Origin: an uncultured Pelagibacteraceae bacterium
GTDB lineage: Bacteria > Pseudomonadota > Alphaproteobacteria > Pelagibacterales > AG-422-B15
Direction: 5' to 3'
NCBI GenBank assembly: GCA_902518955.1
Contig: CABYIR010000001.1
Span: 1 to 64,000 of the forward strand
Length of the DNA: 64,000 bases
The notes beneath the pieces are model-generated. The model made no database searches. It was not told where the DNA came from and saw nothing but the letters and a program-made list of their open reading frames with translations. Below, piece after piece: positions 58,310-64,000 of the stretch (positions within the stretch are counted from its first letter, which is position 1; each line of letters opens with the position of its first letter). The translations under genes and the position numbers were made by a program.

Positions 58310-59383
58310 ATGAGATTTATTTTTAAAACAAATTACGACCAAGACATAAATATCGTTCGTCACAATGGTGATCGTATCTCCTACGGATTACTAGTTGCAG
58401 CAATGATCATCATACCGTTTTTTATTGATGATTTTTACTTAGGTGAGCTTTCATACGTATTTATTTTAGCTATTGCTGGAATAGGATTAATGATCCTTTC
58501 AGGTTACACAGGATTAGCATCGCTTGGGCACGCAGCATTCCTCGGGGTTGGTGCTTATACTCATGCCTTTTTGCTTACCAATGGAATCCCTTTTTACTAT
58601 TCAATAATTATAGCAGTGGTCGTTTCTTTTTTTGTTGGAGCTGCAATTGGGTTTCCCATTCTACGATTAACTGGAATGTATTTAGCTATTGCAACACTTG
58701 CATTTGGATTTATTGCTGAACATATCTTCATAAGATGGGAACACTTTACAGGTGGAAACAGAGGCATGGTCGTTCCAACTCCTGAATTTGGAGGTATTAG
58801 CTTCTATGATAGTGCAACATTCTATTATGTCTGTCTCATTTCACTTATTGCATCAATGTTTGCAGCCATAAACATTCTAAGATCACCTACTGGAAGAGCT
58901 TTTGTTGCAATAAGAGATAGTGAAATAGCCGCACAATCTCTTGGAGTAAATATAGCTAGATATAAAGCACTTTCATTTGCTATTTCCGCTGGATTTACTG
59001 GTTTGGCTGGTGCACTGCTTGCTCATTATATTGGTTATTTAGCGCCTGATATTTTTAATATTTTCTTCTCTTTGACCTTATTACTTCTTATTGTTGTCGG
59101 TGGCATGGGTAGTCTTCATGGGACCATTTATGGAGCAATATTTGTGGGTTCTCTTCCACAAATGATTGCTATCGGACGAGACTATCTACCTTCATCAATA
59201 GGATCCCAACCTGGGCTTGAGCCTTTATTATTTGGATTGATTTTAGTTCTTTTTATTCTCTATGAACCACTTGGAATTTATGGAAGATGGCTAAAAATAA
59301 AATTATTTTTTGAAATGTTCCCAACTTATAAAAAACAAACATTTAAAAAACAAAAAACATTTACAAAAAGTGATCGTGTCTAA
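58310..59383 (+). CDS. livM: Branched-chain amino acid-type ABC transporter permease (LivM)
   Basis: ILSGYTGLASLGHAAFLGVGAYTHA, VGGMGSLHGTIYGAIFVGSLPQ. Confidence 0.93.
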   Translation: MRFIFKTNYDQDINIVRHNGDRISYGLLVAAMIIIPFFIDDFYLGELSYVFILAIAGIGLMILSGYTGLASLGHAAFLGVGAYTHAFLLTNGIPFYYSIIIAVVVSFFVGAAIGFPILRLTGMYLAIATLAFGFIAEHIFIRWEHFTGGNRGMVVPTPEFGGISFYDSATFYYVCLISLIASMFAAINILRSPTGRAFVAIRDSEIAAQSLGVNIARYKALSFAISAGFTGLAGALLAHYIGYLAPDIFNIFFSLTLLLLIVVGGMGSLHGTIYGAIFVGSLPQMIAIGRDYLPSSIGSQPGLEPLLFGLILVLFILYEPLGIYGRWLKIKLFFEMFPTYKKQTFKKQKTFTKSDRV

Positions 59384-60141
59384 TGGGTTATTTTGATGTC
59401 AATAATATTACAGTTGCCTTTGGAGGAGTAAGGGCTTTGAATGATGTTTCGTTTTCTGTAAATCAAAATGAAATATTTACAATTATCGGCCCAAATGGTG
59501 CAGGCAAGTCAACTCTATTCAATGTCATCAGTCGGATTTATCAACCCAATAATGGCAACGTTGTATTTGATGGCAAGAACGTACTTAATTTAAAAGCTCA
59601 TCAAATATCTCAGGTTGGTATCGCTCGAACATTTCAGAACCTAGAATTATTTGAAAATGCAACAGTGCTTCAAAATTTATTACTTGGAAGGCACATTTAT
59701 AAAAAATCGAGTTTTCTATCTGATATGTTTTTTCTTAATCATGTAAAAAAATCAGAGAGAGAGCAACGATTAAAAGTTGAAGAAATAATTGATTTTTTAG
59801 ATTTGCAGCATTACAGGGATACCCCTATTCACGGCCTACCTTACGGCGTGAGAAAAAATGTTGAATTGGCAAGAGCTCTATCAACTGATCCAAAATTATT
59901 ACTTCTAGATGAACCATCTTCTGGTTTAACAAATGAAGAGACAATTGATTTAGGTTTTTGGATCAAAGATATTAAAAATCTTTTAAATATAACGGTAGTC
60001 ATGATTGAACATGATATGAGCTTTGTGAATAAGGTTTCTGATCGAATTCTTGCTTTGAATTATGGACAAGTATTAGCAGAAGGACTGCCTGAAGAAATTC
60101 AGTCCAATGCTGAAGTTAAAAAAGCTTATATGGGGGAGTAA
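59383..60141 (+). CDS. livG: Branched-chain amino acid-type ABC transporter ATPase (LivG)
   Basis: IIGPNGAGKSTLFNVIS, RTFQNLELFENATVLQN, LLLDEPSSGL, AYMGE terminus. Confidence 0.94.
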   Translation: MGYFDVNNITVAFGGVRALNDVSFSVNQNEIFTIIGPNGAGKSTLFNVISRIYQPNNGNVVFDGKNVLNLKAHQISQVGIARTFQNLELFENATVLQNLLLGRHIYKKSSFLSDMFFLNHVKKSEREQRLKVEEIIDFLDLQHYRDTPIHGLPYGVRKNVELARALSTDPKLLLLDEPSSGLTNEETIDLGFWIKDIKNLLNITVVMIEHDMSFVNKVSDRILALNYGQVLAEGLPEEIQSNAEVKKAYMGE

Positions 60142-60154
60142 TATTACGTAAGTT
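60127..60154 (+). repeat. Repeat A copy 1 (28 bp, overlaps livG 3' end)
   Basis: tatatgggggagtaatattacgtaagtt; 27/28 identical to 61925-61952. Confidence 0.95.
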
Positions 60155-60222
60155 GTTGTTTTGACTCTGCTTTTAAACCCTACTTTTTAGCCATTAAAAT
60201 TTCTCTGAGTCTTTTCAACAAC
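60152..60222. repeat. Long imperfect inverted repeat downstream of livG
   Basis: GTTGTTG-TTTT-GACTC ... GAGTC-TTTT-CAACAAC; inner TTTTAA/TTAAAA can also pair. Confidence 0.75.
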
Positions 60223-60239
60223 TTATGGAGAAATTGGCG

Positions 60240-60254
60240 CCTAATTGTCGCCTA
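60240..60254 (+). repeat. Repeat B copy 1
   Basis: cctaattgtcgccta, identical to 61804-61818; context ttggNNcctaattgtcgccta also shared. Confidence 0.85.
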
Positions 60255-60276
60255 GGTGTTATGCCATAACTCATTG

Positions 60277-61755
60277 CTATTCGTAATATAAATTTCTTAC
60301 TAAAGTTGAAGTTGAGTAAGTATCTCTAATATAATTATCATTAGTATTAATAGGACGATTTCCTATAGTCCATGTTTGTGAGATAGGAGTTGTACCATGT
60401 TCTTCAGGACTTCTAATTAATAATGCAATTTCAATATTATTATAACTTAATGAACCTCCATAGACTTCACCTACTATATTCATGTCTGGAATAGTTATAT
60501 TAGCGTCTCCTTTCCATTGAATATTGGTAACATTGCACTTTCCAGGAGTATCCGTTCTAGCTGACCATTGAGAATCTGATGGTCCATAAGAGCATAAGTA
60601 ACCTCTATTAATAATATTAATAGTTAAATATTTTGATGAAGATGCAAAAATAATTCTATCGCCACTCGTATTTTGTGTTTGTCTTAGGTCATAAGTGCTT
60701 GGCGAAGAAGGGTTAACAGTGAATGATTGAACGTTTCCAGCCTGAAGCCAACTATTTGTATAGAAAGGAGACATAATAGTTGAACTGTAGTCCTTTCCAT
60801 TTGTACAATGCTTATCATCACTCCATACACACCGCCAAGGCTTACCGCCATAATATGGGTCGCTTTGTCCACTTCTTTCAAATCTAAAAATCATACCAAC
60901 TGAAGTTGTTGTTCCCCACGGATGAGTTCCTCCTTCAATATAATAGGCACCTTTTCCATTCGCTATTCTATTCTCTCCAGCTGAAATATTATAACTTCCT
61001 CCACTTAAATGACCTAGGCTACCTCCAAGATTCAATGTTATAGGTCGAAACTCTTCTGCAAATTCTAATTTTATATAATGCCATCCACGATTAGCTAGTC
61101 CATCACTCTTCTGACTACATGTCCAATAAGTTGAGGGGTTTGAATCAAATATTTCAAGTGGATCGTCTTTGCACTTTGTGGAACCACCTTGATTACCATG
61201 AGTTGCTTTAATTGGAGTAACTACTTTAATTGTTCCACATCCATACGATATATCTCCTGTCTTACAATTACCTTTAGATCCAATCAATTGAAAATCTTCT
61301 ACATAATCGGCTATTGGAGATTCAGCAATGATTGTCTGAAGAGAACTTTGCGCACAATTCATTGCGTTACATTTTTGTACTTTTTTGTACAGCCGCAATC
61401 TATTATTATATGGCTTTGTATAATAGGAAATCTTTAATCTTTGTGTGTATGATTTATCATATATTATTTCTATAGAGTCTGGGTCTGTAGTTCCGCCATC
61501 AGTAATATTAAGAGCATTAGTAATTACTGGCTTTTGCTTTGTTGGTCCATCGTCATAATTGTATCCAGCCATACGAACATCACGCATAATCATTGTTGCA
61601 ACAGCTCTTGAAGTTTGAGAAATATTTTTCATATCCTTTTGAAAATCGTAATTATTTTTAATTACAATGTAAGAGGCAAAAGATGCAGCGATAATAATAG
61701 AACTGATTGCAAGACCAATTAAGATTTCAGGAAGGGTAAATCCTTTGTCATTCAT
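60277..61755 (-). CDS. PilW-like prepilin with large inserted Cys-rich domain
   Basis: Prepilin motif GFTLPEILIGLAISSIIIAASF, VATMIMRDVRMAGYNY, C-terminal NNIEIALLIRSPE...VRNLYYE; ~250-aa Gly/Cys/Trp-rich insert. Confidence 0.8.
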   Translation of the reverse strand: MNDKGFTLPEILIGLAISSIIIAASFASYIVIKNNYDFQKDMKNISQTSRAVATMIMRDVRMAGYNYDDGPTKQKPVITNALNITDGGTTDPDSIEIIYDKSYTQRLKISYYTKPYNNRLRLYKKVQKCNAMNCAQSSLQTIIAESPIADYVEDFQLIGSKGNCKTGDISYGCGTIKVVTPIKATHGNQGGSTKCKDDPLEIFDSNPSTYWTCSQKSDGLANRGWHYIKLEFAEEFRPITLNLGGSLGHLSGGSYNISAGENRIANGKGAYYIEGGTHPWGTTTSVGMIFRFERSGQSDPYYGGKPWRCVWSDDKHCTNGKDYSSTIMSPFYTNSWLQAGNVQSFTVNPSSPSTYDLRQTQNTSGDRIIFASSSKYLTINIINRGYLCSYGPSDSQWSARTDTPGKCNVTNIQWKGDANITIPDMNIVGEVYGGSLSYNNIEIALLIRSPEEHGTTPISQTWTIGNRPINTNDNYIRDTYSTSTLVRNLYYE

Positions 61756-61803
61756 TTAAAAATGTTAGCTTAAACACAGTATGATTAAAATATTTATTTG
61801 GTA

Positions 61804-61818
61804 CCTAATTGTCGCCTA
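61804..61818 (+). repeat. Repeat B copy 2
   Basis: cctaattgtcgccta, identical to 60240-60254. Confidence 0.85.
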
Positions 61819-61924
61819 ACGGTAATGCTCAACTATTAATTTAGATTAACAACTATGTATGAATGTGTTTAAAAAGTTAAGTATACCTTTGTATTTAAAG
61901 ATGTGTGTAGGTTAAAAATATCCC

Positions 61925-61952
61925 TATATGGGGGAGTAACATTACGTAAGTT
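61925..61952 (+). repeat. Repeat A copy 2 (copy of livG 3' end)
   Basis: tatatgggggagtaacattacgtaagtt; one mismatch to copy 1; abuts the stop codon of the minus-strand ORF at 61951. Confidence 0.95.
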
Positions 61953-62376
61953 AATATTGGTTGGGACCTGGATAACGATAATTTCTTACATCACATTCTC
62001 CATAAAATCTAATTCCTTTATTTGTATCAAAACTCATAATTTCCTCATAAGAACCAGAATACCGATCAATAGTTATCTTAGACACTATATTATTTACGTA
62101 TGCCATTTTTCGAGAAATTGAACAAATAATATTTAATTGAATGTCTGTGTATGTGGCATCTTTACAGTACAAATGCTCACTGGTTACAGCGCCAATAATT
62201 ATACCATCTTTTAAATTACCTGTAACTGTAAGGTCATAATGAATTAGAGTCGTCTCTTTTGTATTTACATCAATGACTTTTTGTTTTGTGCACCTAAAAC
62301 CTATTTTTTCACCCCCTTCTGTGCTAGCAACTGACATAAAACTAAATAAAATTAATACAGAGAGTAAATGTTTCAT
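61951..62376 (-). CDS. Hypothetical secreted protein
   Basis: Signal peptide MKHLLSVLILFSFMSVAS; four Cys in mature part. Confidence 0.6.
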   Translation of the reverse strand: MKHLLSVLILFSFMSVASTEGGEKIGFRCTKQKVIDVNTKETTLIHYDLTVTGNLKDGIIIGAVTSEHLYCKDATYTDIQLNIICSISRKMAYVNNIVSKITIDRYSGSYEEIMSFDTNKGIRFYGECDVRNYRYPGPNQY

Positions 62377-62389
62377 AAATATTCAAAAC

Positions 62390-62548
62390 CTAATTTGATA
62401 TTAAAAAAGATAATACAATCATAAAGGCAACTAAATAGAAGATAATATTAATAATTTTTAATGGTTTTGGGAAATTAACATTTTTTTTCTTATTAGGATC
62501 TTTTTTAAATTCTCTTTTATCTTGTATTGGTGGGAGTAAACCAAACAT
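62390..62548 (-). CDS. Small C-terminal-TM protein (52 aa), not in supplied ORF list
   Basis: MFGLLPPIQDKREFKKDPNKKKNVNFPKPLKIINIIFYLVAFMIVLSFLISN*. Confidence 0.5.
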   Translation of the reverse strand: MFGLLPPIQDKREFKKDPNKKKNVNFPKPLKIINIIFYLVAFMIVLSFLISN

Positions 62549-62553
62549 AAATA

Positions 62554-62661
62554 TTAACCGCACAAAACATGAATTAAATTTTGAGTTTCGTAATTTAGCA
62601 TAACCATAATAGTAAATGTAATAGCACTCAGATTAATAGCGATAAAGAAATGTTTTAACAT
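62554..62661 (-). CDS. Small TM protein (35 aa), not in supplied ORF list
   Basis: MLKHFFIAINLSAITFTIMVMLNYETQNLIHVLCG*. Confidence 0.4.
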   Translation of the reverse strand: MLKHFFIAINLSAITFTIMVMLNYETQNLIHVLCG

Positions 62662-62673
62662 CGTTTTATTTTA

Positions 62674-62916
62674 TTATGGGCTACTTTTCTTTTCAAGGCA
62701 TCTAAAATCAATATCTAGTTTTTTTCCTTCAAAATCTATGTGACAAATATTTACTTGATGTCTTTGACACCATAATTGAAGACCACGTTCTGTAAAACCT
62801 GCATCAATTTTTGAATAATCTTGAAGTGATTTAGCATCTGTTGATCCTGTCATAAACTCATCAGAGCACTTAACGCAAACTATAGTTTCTTTAATCTGAT
62901 TTAGTAAGTGTTTCAC
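62674..62916 (-). CDS. Small Cys/His-rich protein (80 aa)
   Basis: VCVKCSDEF...LQLWCQRHQVNICHIDFEG...FRC; GTG start overlapping the preceding stop codon. Confidence 0.55.
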   Translation of the reverse strand: MKHLLNQIKETIVCVKCSDEFMTGSTDAKSLQDYSKIDAGFTERGLQLWCQRHQVNICHIDFEGKKLDIDFRCLEKKSSP

Positions 62917-63068
62917 CTAATAAGTAAATAGATTATGACAACTGTTGCCACCAATGAGTACCAAGTCAACACCCAATTTCTTGCTTTATTTGGATTCTTA
63001 GTTTCAGATGAATTGTTCTTATTGTCATCACCTGAAGGTCCCATATTCTGAAAAATATTTTTATTCAT
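62913..63068 (-). CDS. Small TM protein (51 aa), not in supplied ORF list
   Basis: MNKNIFQNMGPSGDDNKNNSSETKNPNKARNWVLTWYSLVATVVIIYLLIR*; GTGA overlap with 62674..62916. Confidence 0.5.
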   Translation of the reverse strand: MNKNIFQNMGPSGDDNKNNSSETKNPNKARNWVLTWYSLVATVVIIYLLIR

Positions 63069-63074
63069 TCAGAT

Positions 63075-63239
63075 CTATTTATCTCGATTTTTCCATGCGT
63101 CAAATGCAATAAATACCATTCCTATCATCATTGATACAAAAATAAGATAAGTAATACCAAAGCCATAGGTGGATAAATATGCCCAACTGAACAAAGATCC
63201 TACAATTAAGGATGCAATTATCGGATAGATATACTTCAT
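63075..63239 (-). CDS. Small 2-TM protein (54 aa), not in supplied ORF list
   Basis: MKYIYPIIASLIVGSLFSWAYLSTYGFGITYLIFVSMMIGMVFIAFDAWKNRDK*. Confidence 0.5.
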   Translation of the reverse strand: MKYIYPIIASLIVGSLFSWAYLSTYGFGITYLIFVSMMIGMVFIAFDAWKNRDK

Positions 63240-63252
63240 TATTATTAACTCT

Positions 63253-64000
63253 TTATAAGGACTCTATAAATTTAATCAAATTTTCAACCTGTTCCACTGA
63301 TAGTTTTAATATTTTTTGTTTTGAACTTTCAGCCTCTCCACCATGCCACAAGATTGCTTCTAAAAGGTTGTTCGCACGTCCATCGTGTAGAAATTTTGTA
63401 TGGTCATTTACTGCTTCAGTAAGACCAATTCCCCATAATGGCTGAGTTCTCCACTCTCTTCCACTCGCTTTAAAAGCTCTACTTTCATCTGCTAAGCCAT
63501 CCCCCATATCATGAAGTAAGAAATCTGAATAAGGCCATATGAGCTGTTCTGATAGAGCACTGCTATAATTTGATTTGGCAGTTATAAACTTCGGCGTATG
63601 ACAAGAAGTACAGCCTGACTCATAAAATATCTTCTTTCCCGCCAGCACTTTCTCATTATCATGATCTCTTCTTGCAGGAACTGCAAGATGACTGGAATAA
63701 AACTCAATTAAATCGATTTGACCACTTGATAATTCAAAATCTTTGTTCAAATCATTGCCATTCTCAAATTGATTGCATTCTATTTGTTTCTCTGTGCAAT
63801 TTGATCCATTTGGATAATGCACTGACGAAAGACCCATATCATTATGAAACGCATCGACGGACTGCTGTCTTATTGATGGTTGAGCGGCTTTCCAACCGAA
63901 TAATCCTATGTTTGTATTATTTGAGCTGTAATCCCAAACAATATTTGCAACTCCACTTACAGTATCATTGTTTTCATCATCTGGATCTTGATTGGCAAGA
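63253..64000 (-). CDS. Di-haem oxidoreductase family (DUF1111-like) protein, N-terminus outside window
   Basis: KIFYESGCTSCHTPKF haem motif, SDFLLHDMGDGLAD, REWRTQPLWGIGL, FLHDGRANNLLEAILWHGGEAE; frame stays open to the window edge. Confidence 0.88.
   Translation of the reverse strand, partial: LANQDPDDENNDTVSGVANIVWDYSSNNTNIGLFGWKAAQPSIRQQSVDAFHNDMGLSSVHYPNGSNCTEKQIECNQFENGNDLNKDFELSSGQIDLIEFYSSHLAVPARRDHDNEKVLAGKKIFYESGCTSCHTPKFITAKSNYSSALSEQLIWPYSDFLLHDMGDGLADESRAFKASGREWRTQPLWGIGLTEAVNDHTKFLHDGRANNLLEAILWHGGEAESSKQKILKLSVEQVENLIKFIESL

Noticed and set aside
61790-61890. Integron attC site near repeat B (GCCTAAC / GTTAGGC-like core)
   Set aside because: GCCTAAC occurs only in copy 2; copy 1 lacks the GTTRRRY core, the L boxes do not pair convincingly, and no integrase was seen.
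60684-63445. ORFs 60684..60881(-), 61189..61437(+), 61903..62121(+), 63212..63445(+)
   Set aside because: Overlap the prepilin, secreted protein and di-haem oxidoreductase genes in other frames.
1-64000. CRISPR array, prophage, transposase or rRNA operon
   Set aside because: No regularly spaced repeats, phage structural/integrase genes, transposase motifs or rRNA sequence were seen on either strand.

Overview
AT-rich, very densely packed bacterial chromosome segment. Gene content and order (pyrG-kdsA-eno-ftsB ... lipA-ratA-cinA-pgpA-ispDF-ntrY-ntrX-trkA-dat-hflX; tatD-metG-holB-tmk-dacC-rlpA-mltB; recG/sdhE-mfd) point to a streamlined, probably marine alphaproteobacterium; this assignment is inferred from synteny, not from a search. 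The first ~32 kb is mostly core genes, interrupted by a small surface-glycan cassette (14.5-21.1 kb). A tRNA-Ser(UGA) lies at 33.8 kb. The second half is accessory-like: GMC oxidoreductase, SDRs, CoA-transferase, paired DUF998-like and MAPEG membrane proteins, a haloalkane dehalogenase-like hydrolase, liv-type ABC genes, and a 3'-end region of mostly uncharacterised minus-strand genes.

Most interesting signals: (1) a nested repeat structure (A-B-gene-B-A) at the 3' end of livG, with a 28-bp near-perfect copy of the livG tail 1.8 kb away, enclosing a PilW-like prepilin that carries a large Cys-rich insert; (2) two adjacent membrane proteins built from a repeated ~130-aa 4-TM module, with strong Shine-Dalgarno sites and a strong terminator; (3) an unannotated 32-aa ORF with a near-ideal Shine-Dalgarno, plausible promoter and Rho-independent terminator; (4) an Mfd that seems to lack D1a and D1b/D3 but keeps the D2-like, RID and translocase parts; (5) several unlisted small membrane-protein ORFs, some translationally coupled. 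No CRISPR, rRNA, prophage or transposase was seen. No database or structure search was run; family names come from recognising protein motifs.
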